Shown piece after piece: positions 7,816-16,518 of a stretch of DNA of 64,000 nucleotides (the first letter of the stretch is position 1; each line of letters starts with the position of its first letter). The DNA is taken from the NCBI GenBank assembly GCA_020850535.1, contig JADZEM010000041.1, positions 1-64,000 of the forward strand, read 5' to 3'. A program made the position numbers and the translations under genes. This stretch comes from Chloroflexota bacterium. GTDB taxonomy: Bacteria > Chloroflexota > UBA6077 > JACCZL01. The notes under the pieces were generated by a model, which was not told where the DNA came from, ran no database searches, and was given only the letters and a program-made list of their open reading frames with translations.

Positions 7816-9041
7816 TGCAGGGGCAGACGACACCCGCTGGGAGCGCGCCATTCCCCGGGAGGGCGACACCCCCTGGGGGCGCGGCCATCCTGGCCGCCCC
7901 CGGGAGGGACACCCCGTACCGGGGCGGCCAGGATGGCCGCGCCCCCAGGCGAGACCGCGACCGTCCCCCACCAGCCACCTTCGAGCTGGAGTGCGTGGCT
8001 GGCCTTGAGTCGTTCGGCCTCGACGAGCTGCGACCGCTCTCCCCACGACCCGCGATCTACGCCCCATCACCCCGGTTCTCCTACGGTGGGTCGTGGGCGG
8101 CGTTGCTGCGGCTGCGGACCGTGGTGGCCGTGCACGTCATGGTGGCCGATGGCCTGCCCCGCCCGACCGCCCTTCTGGACGACGGCATCTTCCGCCGGCT
8201 CATCGCCACGGTCGGGCACATTCGGTCGCTGCACGGGGCCGGGGCGTTCAAGACGTTCCGGCTGAGCGCGGCCGGGGCTGACTCGCCAGTCTTTCAGCGA
8301 TTCGCAGCGCGGTTGACCCTGGAGACGGGCCTCAAGCCGGCCGAGGACGCCGGCGATCTGCTCCTGCGCTGCCGGCGCGGGGCCGATGGCGGCTTCGAGC
8401 TGCTAGTGCGGATCTCGCCGCGCCCGCTGGCCGCCCGGAGCTGGCGCGTCTGCAATCGGCCGGGCGCGCTCAATGCCGCCGTCGCCTCGATCGTGGCGAG
8501 GCTATCCGTGCCCCGCCCCACCGACGTGTACCTGAACCTCGCCTGTGGATCGGGGACGCTGCTGGTGGAGCGGGCCAGCCTCGGGCCGGCCGCGCGGCTG
8601 CTGGGGTGCGACCTTGACGCCGAGGCATTGGCCTGCGCGACGCGGAACGTCGAGGCCGCCGGACTGGCCGCCCTGTCCGCTGACAACGGCGCCACGACAA
8701 CGCCGACGCCTGACGGACGTGCCACCGTCGAGCTGGCGGCCTGGGACGCCACCGCGCTCCCGCTGGCAGACGCCTCGGTAGACGCGCTGACCGTCGATCT
8801 GCCGTTCGGGCAACTGGTCGGCACGCACACCGAGAACGCCGAGCTGTATCCGCGTCTCCTGGCCGAGGCCGCACGGGTGGCCCGGCCGGGCGCGCGGCTC
8901 GCCGCCATCACGCAGCAAGTACGCCTCTTCGAGCGGTCGGTGCGCGCCGAGACCTGGATCGCCGAGCGGGTGCTCCGCCCGACGCTCACCACCAGCGGCG
9001 GCGCGATCAAGCCCGGGATCTACGTCCTGCGCCGCGCCTGA
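7815..9041 (+). CDS. THUMP-type class I SAM-dependent RNA methyltransferase
   Basis: The C-terminal half is a Rossmann methyltransferase: SAM-binding motif I is VYLNLACGSGTLLVE, and the catalytic-loop motif reads DLPFGQ where Trm14/TrmN-like RNA methyltransferases have D-P-P-Y/F. The N-terminal half (FELECVAGLESFGLDEL onward) fits a THUMP-like RNA-binding region. It probably modifies a guanine in tRNA or rRNA. The GTG at 7815 overlaps the upstream stop, but the first 45 or so codons run through a 29-bp perfect hairpin and look unlike protein. No in-frame ATG/GTG/TTG occurs between the hairpin and the GTG at 7995, so the true N-terminus is uncertain. Confidence 0.78.
   Translation: MQGQTTPAGSAPFPGRATPPGGAAILAAPGRDTPYRGGQDGRAPRRDRDRPPPATFELECVAGLESFGLDELRPLSPRPAIYAPSPRFSYGGSWAALLRLRTVVAVHVMVADGLPRPTALLDDGIFRRLIATVGHIRSLHGAGAFKTFRLSAAGADSPVFQRFAARLTLETGLKPAEDAGDLLLRCRRGADGGFELLVRISPRPLAARSWRVCNRPGALNAAVASIVARLSVPRPTDVYLNLACGSGTLLVERASLGPAARLLGCDLDAEALACATRNVEAAGLAALSADNGATTTPTPDGRATVELAAWDATALPLADASVDALTVDLPFGQLVGTHTENAELYPRLLAEAARVARPGARLAAITQQVRLFERSVRAETWIAERVLRPTLTTSGGAIKPGIYVLRRA
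7872..7949. repeat. 29-bp perfect inverted repeat inside the 5' part of a CDS
   Basis: Arms 7872-7900 and 7921-7949 are exact reverse complements around a 20-base loop; each arm contains GGCCATCCTGGCC. A related direct repeat (CCCGGGAGGG near 7856 and 7900) suggests that a composite repeat was inserted or expanded here. Confidence 0.92.
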
Positions 9042-9134
9042 CCCTGACCGGGATGCGATGCCCTCAGGCGGGCGGGAACGCAGCATCTTGGAGCCTGCAC
9101 GGCCACCGTTCGCGTTGCTCGCGCGCTCACCCGT

Positions 9135-10115
9135 TCAGGCTGACATGCCGAGCGTCGAGCGGAGCACGGCCGGCGCGACGTTTCGGCCCGTCAACACCAG
9201 CACCACGCGCTGCCCGGCGACAGGGATCTCGCCGCGCAGCAGCAGCGCGACCGTCACCGCCGCCGAGCCCTCGATCAAGATGTGCTCGTGCTCCAGGGTG
9301 GCGCGCATCGCCGCCGCGATCTCCGCCTCGCTGACCAGCTTAACCTCGTCCACGTAGCGGCAGGCCAGATCGACCGTGATGCTGCCCACCGCGATGTTCC
9401 CCGAGAGGCCGTCCGCCAGCGAGTCCTCGACGGTCACCGGGACTTGATGGCCGGCCGCCAGCGCCGCGTGCAACGATGGCGAGGCCGTTGACTGCACGCC
9501 GACCACCCGCACGGCCGGCTTCAGGCCCTTCGCGGCGAGCGCCACCCCCGAGATCAGCCCGCCACCGCCGGCCGGCACCAGGAGCACGTCAGCATCCGGC
9601 TGCTCTTCGAGGATCTCCAGCGAGATCGTGCCCCCCCCGGCCACCACGGCAGGGTCGTCGTAGGCCGAGACGAACGTGATGCCGCGCGCGCGGGCCAGCT
9701 CGATGGCATGGGCCTCGGCGGCGTCGTAGTCCGGGCCGTGGAGGATCAGCGTGCAGCCGCTCTGCCGCAGCAGCTCGACCTTTGCCGCCGAGGCCGTTTC
9801 CGGCACGACCACCATGGCCGGCAGGCCGGTCAGCTGGGCCGCCTGCGCCACGCCCAGCCCGTGATTCCCCGCCGAGGCCGTCAGCACACCCTTCGCGCGC
9901 GCCTCGGCGTCCAGCGAGAGCAGCGCATTCAGCGCGCCGCGCAGCTTGAACGAGCCAGTGAGCTGGAAGCACTCGAGCTTGAGCCAGACCTCTGCGCCGC
10001 TGGCCTGGGACAGCCAGCCGGAGCGCTCCAGCGGCGTCCGCTGCACGTACGGTCGGATGCGGCGGCTGGCAGCCTGCACGTCCAGCAACGTGACGGCATC
10101 GGCGGGCTGACTCAT
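9135..10115 (-). CDS. PLP-dependent threonine/serine dehydratase-type enzyme
   Basis: A fold-type II PLP enzyme of about 326 residues. The Schiff-base lysine lies in GSFKLRGA, the substrate-carboxylate loop is TASAGNHG, and the phosphate-binding glycine loop is PAGGGGLISG. No C-terminal ACT regulatory domain is present, so it is of the catabolic dehydratase or serine-racemase type rather than the allosteric biosynthetic form. Threonine deamination to 2-oxobutyrate is the likeliest reaction; related ring-opening lyases cannot be excluded. A GAGGAG site favours the ATG at 10115 over a GTG three codons upstream. It is followed at 10159 by a kinase gene on the same strand. Confidence 0.87.
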   Translation of the reverse strand: MSQPADAVTLLDVQAASRRIRPYVQRTPLERSGWLSQASGAEVWLKLECFQLTGSFKLRGALNALLSLDAEARAKGVLTASAGNHGLGVAQAAQLTGLPAMVVVPETASAAKVELLRQSGCTLILHGPDYDAAEAHAIELARARGITFVSAYDDPAVVAGGGTISLEILEEQPDADVLLVPAGGGGLISGVALAAKGLKPAVRVVGVQSTASPSLHAALAAGHQVPVTVEDSLADGLSGNIAVGSITVDLACRYVDEVKLVSEAEIAAAMRATLEHEHILIEGSAAVTVALLLRGEIPVAGQRVVLVLTGRNVAPAVLRSTLGMSA

Positions 10116-10158
10116 CAGGATCACTGCTCCTCGTTCAGGCGTGCCGAAGGATAGCCGG

Positions 10159-11124
10159 TCACGGCAACATGATCTCCCGGGTGCGGCGGGCCGTCCAGGT
10201 GAGATTGTCCCAGTCCCCGGCGAACGCCTGGTAAGCCAGCCCGCCGAGCGCGATGTGGAGCTGGCAGGCCAGCAGCCGCTCGCGGAAGCAGGGGATCGTC
10301 AGCCCGATTCGTGTGTAGTATCCCCGCGCCTCGGCCTCGAAGTCGATGCCATCCCAGGCAGCGAACCAGCGACCCCAGAAGGAGAACCACGCCACATCGT
10401 AGAGGAAATCCCCGTAGAGGCCGCAGCCCCAGTCCAACACGCCGGTGATGCGGTCGTCGGTCACCAGCACGTTGAAGTGGAGCAGATCGCTGTGGATCAG
10501 GGAGCGATCCTCCGGCTGATGCTCGATCAGCGATACCAGCCGCCGGTAGCCGTCGTCGAAGGCCGCCAACGCATCCGGACGCTCGGCGAGGCGGGCGCGC
10601 CAGCCGTGGATGCGCTGCGTCGGAGGATCGTTCGCCACGTCGAGCAGGAACGCCCGCCAGGTGGCGACCATCCCGCGTCCAGCGCCATCCCAGCCGCCAT
10701 AGCCAGCGGTGTCGGCGACGTCCGCCAGCCGCATCGCGTCGAGCGTGCGAAAGAGCGACGGCAACAGCGCCCGCATCTGTGCGCCGTCCACGTCGTCGAT
10801 GTAGCCGCCGTGCAGCCGCTCGGAGATGGCGTAGTACCCGCCGATCTGGCGGCCGGTTACCCCGACGCCCTCGGCCTCGCCGATCTCCAGCACGCGCGGG
10901 ATCGGCAAATCCGGCCCGGCGAAGCGCATCGCGAACCGGTCGCGGTCGAAGTCCTCGCGGAGCGCCCCGAAGCGGATGACCAGATCGTCGCCGGCGTGCC
11001 GGAACGCAAACGCTTTGGACCAGACGCCCGTGCCCAGCACGGCGACCTGCTGTACAGCCGCGCCGAAGCGCTCCTTCAGGAAGGCGGTGGCGCGCGCCTC
11101 GTTCACGGCATCAGGATCGACCAT
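10159..11124 (-). CDS. Aminoglycoside phosphotransferase (APH)-fold kinase
   Basis: The catalytic loop reads LIHSDLLHFNVLV (H-x-D-x4-N) and the metal-binding motif is VLDWGCGLYGD, both diagnostic of the APH/choline-kinase fold. The N-lobe includes GTGVWSKAFAFR and VIRFG. The layout resembles hygromycin-B-kinase-like family members, but most environmental homologues phosphorylate unknown small molecules, so resistance is not claimed. The start at 11124 (MVDPDAVNEA) is preceded by GGGAGAGG; the longer reading adds 18 low-complexity residues. It is upstream of the dehydratase gene, and the pair may be co-transcribed. Confidence 0.85.
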   Translation of the reverse strand: MVDPDAVNEARATAFLKERFGAAVQQVAVLGTGVWSKAFAFRHAGDDLVIRFGALREDFDRDRFAMRFAGPDLPIPRVLEIGEAEGVGVTGRQIGGYYAISERLHGGYIDDVDGAQMRALLPSLFRTLDAMRLADVADTAGYGGWDGAGRGMVATWRAFLLDVANDPPTQRIHGWRARLAERPDALAAFDDGYRRLVSLIEHQPEDRSLIHSDLLHFNVLVTDDRITGVLDWGCGLYGDFLYDVAWFSFWGRWFAAWDGIDFEAEARGYYTRIGLTIPCFRERLLACQLHIALGGLAYQAFAGDWDNLTWTARRTREIMLP

Positions 11125-11187
11125 GCGCCCTCTCCCCGCGGCGTCTCGCGTCATGCTACCGCGTTCGGCGGCCCGCATGGCGAAAAG

Positions 11188-11268
11188 AAGACCTCACGCC
11201 GCGGCCGTCGTGCCCGCGCCGGGAAGGGGAAGCATCCCGGCGGAGCACGGGGCTGCGGGTGAGGTCTT
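11188..11268. repeat. Hairpin of the CCTCAC/GTGAGG group
   Basis: AAGACCTCAC at 11188-11197 is the exact complement of GTGAGGTCTT at 11259-11268, with a GC-rich internal segment. Similar CCTCACCCC/GGGGTGAGG dyads occur at 21216-21246 and in the linker of the CoA transferase gene at 15180-15235. It lies between the kinase gene and the decayed binding-protein fragment. Confidence 0.7.
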
Positions 11269-11323
11269 TCGGTTGGGCGGACGTGCCCAGGGCAGGTGAG
11301 TTCGACGCCGGTCAGCGCAGCAT

Positions 11324-11378
11324 GCGTGATGCGGACGGTCAGCCCAGCGTGATGCGGACGGTCAGCCCGGCGTGATGC
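11324..11378. repeat. 23-bp tandem repeat over a pseudogene 3' end
   Basis: GCGTGATGCGGACGGTCAGC begins units at 11324 and 11347, with a third partial unit from 11370. The unit carries the stop codon region (ITPG-stop on the minus strand) of the binding-protein fragment. Confidence 0.9.
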
Positions 11379-11640
11379 TCCGCACGTCCAGGAGCTGGCT
11401 GGCGCGCGGCGCGAACCCGGCCATCTTCTTCGCGCCGGCGTAGAAGTCGTCCGGAGCGAACAGCGGCACACCCGGCGGATCCTTGTCGATGACGGCAAGG
11501 GCCTGGAGGTAGATCTTGATGCGCTCGTCGCGACTGGCCGTCGACGCGCCGGCGTCGATCAGCTTGTCCAGATCCGGATTCGAGTAGCAAGCGTACCGGA
11601 AACCGGTCTGATACGTCTGCCCTGAGGCCCAGGCCGTGCG
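11362..11640 (-). pseudogene. C-terminal remnant of a Dpp/Opp-type solute-binding protein
   Basis: About 90 residues read GFRYACYSNPDLDKLIDAGA, then SRDERIKIYLQALAVIDKD and a PLFAPDDFYA segment. This is the C-terminal end of family-5 extracellular solute-binding proteins, where the last beta-strands close the ligand pocket. Residues upstream of about 11640 lose similarity and run into the LacI gene end, so the first 80 percent of the gene is gone. No transporter genes are adjacent. It is a deletion remnant and its stop is embedded in a tandem repeat. Confidence 0.75.
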
Positions 11641-11648
11641 GGGCGGCC

Positions 11649-12647
11649 TCAGGCTGGCGGCGGGCCGCTGCTGCCGCGCACCCTCAGCGGGCACGTCAGC
11701 ACCCGCGACGCCACCCGCGGGCCACCGTCGAGCTGCTCCAGCAGGCCGGTCATCGCCAGCGCGCCCATCTCGTGGCGCGGGACGGACATCGTCGTCAGCG
11801 GGGGCCAGGACAGCCGCGCGGCCGTCGTGTCGCCAAACCCGACGATGCTCAGCTGCTCGGGCACGGCCAGCCCCCGCCGGTGGGCCGCCGTCAGCGCGCC
11901 GACAGCCATCTGATCGTTGACACAGATCAGCGCCGTCAGGCTCGGGTGCTGGTCGAGCAGCCGCTGGGCGGCCTGCTCGCCGCCATCAGCCGTGAACACG
12001 CCGCTCATAACGCGATCCTCCGGCAGCACGTCGGCGTCCAGCACACCGCGAATGCCCTGGAGGCGCGCCCGCGAGGTGGTCAGGGTGGCCGGCCCGGCGA
12101 TGACGCCGATCTCGCGGTGCCCCAGCCCGACGACGTAGCGGGCCATCTCGGCGGCGGCGGCGCGGTTGTCGATGGTGATGCACGGCGCAGCGGCGGCCAC
12201 CTCCGCCAGCGCCACGACCACCGTGCCCTGCTGTTCGAGCCGCGCGACGGCGTCGGCGTGCCGGGCTGCCTGGACCGCATCCGTGACGCCGCCGGCGGCC
12301 AGGATCACGCCATCGACCCGGTAGTCGTGCAGGGTCTGGAGGTAGCTCAGCTCGGTCACAGGGTCGCGGTCGGCGTTGCAGACGATGACGAGGTAGCCGG
12401 CCTTCCGCGCCACGTCCTCGACCCCGCGCACGATCTCCGCAAAGTACGGATCTTCGACGTCGCCGACGATCACCCCGACGATCTGGGTCCGGCGGGTGAC
12501 GAGCGCTCGCGCCAGCACCGATGGCGAATACTGGAGGGCGTGAGCGGCCTCCAGCACGCGCTGCCGGGTGGCCTCGGCCACGGGGTAGCCGGTGTCGTTG
12601 AGGACACGCGAGGCGGTGCTGAGCGAGACGCCAGCGCGACGGGCCAC
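11649..12647 (-). CDS. LacI-family transcriptional regulator, 5' end damaged or unusual
   Basis: The HTH reads ARRAGVSLSTASRVLNDTGY, followed by the hinge ALQYSPSVLARALVT and a periplasmic-binding-like effector domain (GVIVGDVEDPYFAEIVRG, CVNDQMAVGAL, SIVGFGDT). Such proteins repress sugar or other catabolic operons until an inducer binds. The usual start of helix 1 (LxDVA) is readable upstream as LDDVA. However, between it and the in-frame TGA near 12787 there is no ATG, GTG or TTG, and the GTG at 12647 lacks a ribosome-binding site. Either the gene starts with a truncated helix 1, or it carries a mutation or sequence error. The adjacent decayed binding protein suggests a former sugar/peptide locus. 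Confidence 0.8.
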   Translation of the reverse strand: MARRAGVSLSTASRVLNDTGYPVAEATRQRVLEAAHALQYSPSVLARALVTRRTQIVGVIVGDVEDPYFAEIVRGVEDVARKAGYLVIVCNADRDPVTELSYLQTLHDYRVDGVILAAGGVTDAVQAARHADAVARLEQQGTVVVALAEVAAAAPCITIDNRAAAAEMARYVVGLGHREIGVIAGPATLTTSRARLQGIRGVLDADVLPEDRVMSGVFTADGGEQAAQRLLDQHPSLTALICVNDQMAVGALTAAHRRGLAVPEQLSIVGFGDTTAARLSWPPLTTMSVPRHEMGALAMTGLLEQLDGGPRVASRVLTCPLRVRGSSGPPPA

Positions 12648-12786
12648 GTCGTCGAGGCGGGGCCGAGCGGGCCTGTCGGGTGCGGGGATACGGCGCTCCC
12701 AGAAGTCACCGGGCGCAGCAGCGCGCGGAGCAGTCGGCGGGAGTCTAGGGCGCGAGTCGATGCGCTGGCAAGCAGGCGTCGCTCAG

Positions 12787-13758
12787 TCAGAGCTGGCTGA
12801 CGAACCACGCCCGGACGGCGGCCGGGTCTTTGATCAGGTTCCGCTTGCCCCAGGTCCGGTCGAACGCCTGCGAGAACGTCTTCACCACCGACAGCCCGGC
12901 CATCTCCATCCCGAAGATCGTCCAGCCCTGGGCGTTCACCATGTGGGCCTGCCGCAGCGTCAGCAGCACGACCTCGTGCCCGACGATGGTGGCGTCGAAC
13001 GGCAGCGCGTCCTCCTCCAGCCCGATGGAGAAGTTCGGGTAGTGGCGGTCCAGCAGCCCGAGGATCAGGTCCACCTGATCGCGGATCTGCTCGTGGGTGA
13101 GCTGGTTGCCCTGCCACTGGCGCGAGCGCAGGTACCCGGCCATCGTCTGCATGCTGTAGATGTGGCGGACCTCGTACTCCTCGACGCGCCGCTCCCACCG
13201 TTCGAGCCGCTGCGTCTGCTCCTGCACATACCGCTCGACGACATCCTGGTCGTACCACTGCTCGTAGATGCGCGTGATCGAGTCCGGGCGCAGGAACGTC
13301 GGCGGGCGATGCAGCATGCCGTGCATGCTGCCCTGGATCTCGCGCTCGATCTCCGTGGAGCGGCGCGACCATTCGGAAGGGAAGCTGCGGCGCTCGTACT
13401 GGTAGGCGTAGACGGCACAGCGGTCCGGCAGCTCGACGCGGTTGCGCTCGTCGGGCCCGCCCGGCGCGAGCAGCGGCTGACCATGGCCGGCCAGCACCAG
13501 CAGCCGATCCCAGTGTGCGCCCTCCACAGATGGCGTCCCGCCGCCGTCCGACCATTGCAGCACGTTCTGGAGCCGCTCCAGGTTCCGCCGCGACGGCATC
13601 GAGCGGCCGGTGCGCCAGCGGAAGACCTCGGAGCGGGAGACGTCGAGCCGCCGCGCCAGGGCCGTGTCCCAGACGTTCGCGCGCAGCATCAGCGCTTCGA
13701 GCGCCTGCCCGAACTCCTGATGCGCCGATCCGCCCGCGCCCCGTGGCCGCCCTGGCAT
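12787..13758 (-). CDS. XRE-type helix-turn-helix regulator with large C-terminal domain
   Basis: Of 323 residues, about 20-65 form a Cro/XRE helix-turn-helix (ALARRLDVSRSEVFRWRTGR, then PSRRNLERLQNVL). The remaining 250 residues include a Tyr/Arg/Glu-rich, mostly helical region (RLERWERRVEEYEVRHIYSM) and a mixed alpha/beta end (GWTIFGMEMAGLSVVKTF), which may sense a ligand. I do not recognise that domain. AGGAG six bases before the ATG at 13758 sets the start. It is transcribed away from the CoA transferase at 13916 and probably regulates that block or itself through the shared 157-bp region. Confidence 0.8.
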   Translation of the reverse strand: MPGRPRGAGGSAHQEFGQALEALMLRANVWDTALARRLDVSRSEVFRWRTGRSMPSRRNLERLQNVLQWSDGGGTPSVEGAHWDRLLVLAGHGQPLLAPGGPDERNRVELPDRCAVYAYQYERRSFPSEWSRRSTEIEREIQGSMHGMLHRPPTFLRPDSITRIYEQWYDQDVVERYVQEQTQRLERWERRVEEYEVRHIYSMQTMAGYLRSRQWQGNQLTHEQIRDQVDLILGLLDRHYPNFSIGLEEDALPFDATIVGHEVVLLTLRQAHMVNAQGWTIFGMEMAGLSVVKTFSQAFDRTWGKRNLIKDPAAVRAWFVSQL

Positions 13759-13795
13759 GCCGTTCTCCTGGTCCTGTCGCATTCGACGCTGCATA

Positions 13796-13825
13796 CAACG
13801 TTGCATCCGCCCTGGGGCGTGCAAC
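13796..13825. promoter_or_regulatory. Candidate operator between XRE regulator and CoA transferase
   Basis: The divergent intergenic region holds the palindrome CAACGTTG (13796-13803) and an inverted pair GTTGCA (13800-13805) and TGCAAC (13820-13825) with 14 bp between. The position next to a helix-turn-helix gene suggests autoregulation. Confidence 0.35.
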
Positions 13826-13915
13826 GCGCCCAACGATACCATGAGCCAACCCCGCGCGGAGTTGCGGATCATCGCCGTGCGGGCCTGAGCAGCGGTCTCG
13901 ATGGGGAGGGGTGGA

Positions 13916-16441
13916 TTGGCTGACCGACCACTGGCCGGCCTGCGTGTGCTGGAGCTGGCAACCGGAATCGCCGGGCCGTACGGCGGCAAGCTGTTGGCCG
14001 ATCTCGGCGCGGACGTGCTCAAGGCCGAGCCGCCAACGGGCGACCCATCCCGTGCCCGCGGCCCGTTCCGCGCCGGCCGCCCGGACCCCGAGGCGAGCGG
14101 CTTCTACCTCTACCTGAACAGCGGCAAGCGCGGCATCACGCTCGATCTGGAGAGCGCCGAGGGCCGGGCCGCCCTGCTCGACCTCGTGGGCGGCGTCGAC
14201 GTGCTGCTGGAGAGCTTCGCGCCGGGCCTGCTGGATCGGTTTGGCGTGGGCGTCGAAGCGCTCCAGGCCCGCAATCCCCGGCTGGTGGTCGTCTCGACGA
14301 CGCCGTTCGGGCAGTGGGGGCCGCGCTCGGGGTGGCAGGGCAACGACCTGATCGCCTTCCAGAGCTCGGGTTTCGCCTACGGCTTCCCCTCCCGCGAGAT
14401 CGAGGCCGCCGATCTGCCGCCATTGAATGCCCCCAGCCACGCGGGCCTGTTCCTGGCCGGCGAGATGGTGGCCGGGGCCGCGGTCCACGGCCTGCTGGTG
14501 GCCCAGCGCGACGGCGTCGGCAGCCACCTGGACATCTCCGAGCAGGAGGCCGTCAGCGCCGAGAACCAGGCCCAGCACAACGCCCTGGACCGGAAGGCCG
14601 GCGAGCGCGGCGGCTACGATGGCGGGGATGGCGGCGTCAGGAGGACGGTGGTCGAGAGCTCGGCCAACGCGACCGTCTTCTTCCTGCCCTGCCGCGACGG
14701 CTGGGTGGTGGTCTCGCCGCGCGAGGATCACCAGTGGGCGCGCTGGCTGGAAGTCATGGGCGGCCCGTCCTGGGCCGACGACCCCCGCTTTGCGACCAAG
14801 GCTGCCCGCCAGGACAACTGGCTGGTGCTGCATCCGCTGATCTGCGAGTGGAGCCGCCAGCAGGCGAAGCGCGACATCTTCGAGGCGGCCCAGGCCGAGC
14901 GGGTGGCCTGCTACCCGCTCGGCACGGCCACCGACATGCTGGAGCTGCCGCAGTTCGCCCATCGCGGCTTCTTTGTGGAGCAGGAGCATCCGACGCTCGG
15001 CACGCTCTCGTTCCCGGGCGTCTCGTACCAGTCGCCGGACGTGGCGCGCCCGCGGCCGACGCTGGCGCCGCGCCTGGGGCAGCACAACACCGAGGTCTAC
15101 GGCGAGCAGCTCGGCTACGACGCCGCGCGGATCGCCGAAGTCAGCGGCCAGGGACAGCGCAACGGCACGGACGGACCTCGCCCCCCCTTCCCTTCTCCTC
15201 ATAGGGGAGGGGCCGGGGGTGAGGTTTTCTCGAAGCCAGCCGCCCGGCCGTCGAACGGCCACCTGCCGGCATCCAAGCCGCTGGCGGGCGTCCGCATCGT
15301 CGACTTTAGCTGGGTGATGGCCGGGCCGATCTGCACCAAGTACCTCGGCGCGATGGGCGCTGAGGTCATCAAGATCGAGTCGAAGGCCCGCCCGGACCTC
15401 TCGCACCGCAACCCGTCCTGGGAGGAGCTGAACCCGGGCAAGCGCAGCATCACCCTGAACCTCAAGGACGAGCGCGCCCGCGACCTCGTGCGGCAACTAG
15501 TGGGCATCGGCGATGTCGTCATCGAGAACTTCTCGACGGGCGTCATGGAACGGCTCGGGCTGGGCTACCCGGCCCTGCGCGAGATCAACCCGCGCATCGT
15601 GATGGCCTCGGCGTCCGGCTTCGGGCGGACCGGGCCGCAGCGCGACCTGGTGGCCTACGGGACGCTGCTCCAGTGCTTCACCGGCTGGGCCAGCCTCTCG
15701 GCCTACCCCGACCGCGTCCCGACCTCCTCGGGCGGCGTCTGGACCGATCCGCTGACGGCCTGCATCGAGGCGTTCCTGCTGATGTCGGCGATCTACCGCC
15801 AGCGCAAAACCGGCGAAGGCGGCTTCTTCGACCTCTCGATGACCGAGACGATGATCGCCGCGCTGCCCGAGCCGATCCTGGCCTGGACCGTCGCCGGGCA
15901 GGTGCTGGAGCCTAGAGGCAACCGCGATCCGCTGGCCGCGCCGCAGGGGGCCTACCAGACGGCCGGCGACGACCGCTGGATGGCGCTGAGCGTGGCCGAC
16001 GACGCGGCGTGGCAGCGGCTGTGCGGCGTGCTCGGGCGGGCCGACCTGGCCGCCGACCCCGGGCTGGCGACGGCCGCCGGCCGGCGCGCGCGCCACGACG
16101 AGTTGGACGCGGTCATCGCGGCCTGGGTCCGCGACCGCGACGCACAGGAGACGGCGGCGCTGCTCCAGTCACACGGCATCGCGGCCACCCCGACGCTGAC
16201 GGCGCTGGACGTGGTCTCGGACGCCCATCTCGCGGCCCGCTCCTTCGTGAGCGAGGTCGAGAAACTGGGCGGCGGCACCCGCTACACGCTCGGCGCGCCC
16301 TGGATGGTGGACGGCGAGCGGCCGAACGGCTTCCGCCGCGCGCCCGAGGTGGGCGAGGACAACGAGTACGTCTTCAAGTCGCTCCTGGGACTCTCGTCGC
16401 AGGAGTACGACCGGCTCGTCGGCGAGCAGGTCATCTACTGA
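13916..16441 (+). CDS. Tandem two-domain CaiB/BaiF (class III) CoA transferase
   Basis: About 841 residues, twice the normal length. Residues 1-400 and 456-841 each form a CaiB/BaiF domain (starts LAGLRVLELATGIAGP and LAGVRIVDFSWVMAGP; nucleotide landmarks NSGKRGITLDLES and NPGKRSITLNLKD). Class III enzymes move CoA between carboxylic acids through an Asp-thioester in interlocked dimers. By eye, the Asp position is Ser174-His175 in the first domain but Asp611 in the second, so only the second half looks competent. The linker (about 412-452) is encoded by a CCTCACCCC-type intergenic repeat, suggesting a gene fusion. The TTG at 13916 follows GGAGGGG; an ATG at 13901 is an alternative. A crotonase gene follows. 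Confidence 0.88.
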   Translation: MADRPLAGLRVLELATGIAGPYGGKLLADLGADVLKAEPPTGDPSRARGPFRAGRPDPEASGFYLYLNSGKRGITLDLESAEGRAALLDLVGGVDVLLESFAPGLLDRFGVGVEALQARNPRLVVVSTTPFGQWGPRSGWQGNDLIAFQSSGFAYGFPSREIEAADLPPLNAPSHAGLFLAGEMVAGAAVHGLLVAQRDGVGSHLDISEQEAVSAENQAQHNALDRKAGERGGYDGGDGGVRRTVVESSANATVFFLPCRDGWVVVSPREDHQWARWLEVMGGPSWADDPRFATKAARQDNWLVLHPLICEWSRQQAKRDIFEAAQAERVACYPLGTATDMLELPQFAHRGFFVEQEHPTLGTLSFPGVSYQSPDVARPRPTLAPRLGQHNTEVYGEQLGYDAARIAEVSGQGQRNGTDGPRPPFPSPHRGGAGGEVFSKPAARPSNGHLPASKPLAGVRIVDFSWVMAGPICTKYLGAMGAEVIKIESKARPDLSHRNPSWEELNPGKRSITLNLKDERARDLVRQLVGIGDVVIENFSTGVMERLGLGYPALREINPRIVMASASGFGRTGPQRDLVAYGTLLQCFTGWASLSAYPDRVPTSSGGVWTDPLTACIEAFLLMSAIYRQRKTGEGGFFDLSMTETMIAALPEPILAWTVAGQVLEPRGNRDPLAAPQGAYQTAGDDRWMALSVADDAAWQRLCGVLGRADLAADPGLATAAGRRARHDELDAVIAAWVRDRDAQETAALLQSHGIAATPTLTALDVVSDAHLAARSFVSEVEKLGGGTRYTLGAPWMVDGERPNGFRRAPEVGEDNEYVFKSLLGLSSQEYDRLVGEQVIY
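15180..15235. repeat. Intergenic-type repeat now encoding the interdomain linker
   Basis: A C-run/GGGGAGGGG segment followed by GGGGGTGAGGTTTTC resembles the hairpins at 11188-11268 and 21216-21246, which are non-coding. Here it is read in frame as a Pro/Gly-rich linker between the two CoA transferase domains. Confidence 0.55.
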
Positions 16442-16518
16442 ACGATACCCACCACGACGATGGCGGCGCGCAACGGCTGCGTCTGACGCCCGAGCAATCA
16501 CGGAAAGGCACCACCAGC

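Noticed and set aside
7815-7995. Separate small gene encoded by the hairpin region
   Set aside because: The open frame is in phase with the methyltransferase and has repeat-driven Pro/Gly/Ala composition.
10159-11124. Calling the APH-fold kinase an antibiotic-resistance gene
   Set aside because: The fold is clear but family members with this general sequence have many substrates, and no resistance context is present.
12470-15496. A 1008-codon open frame on the minus strand
   Set aside because: It lies antisense to the first CoA transferase and through the XRE gene, has Arg/Ala/Gly-rich composition typical of GC-rich shadow frames, and shows no domain.
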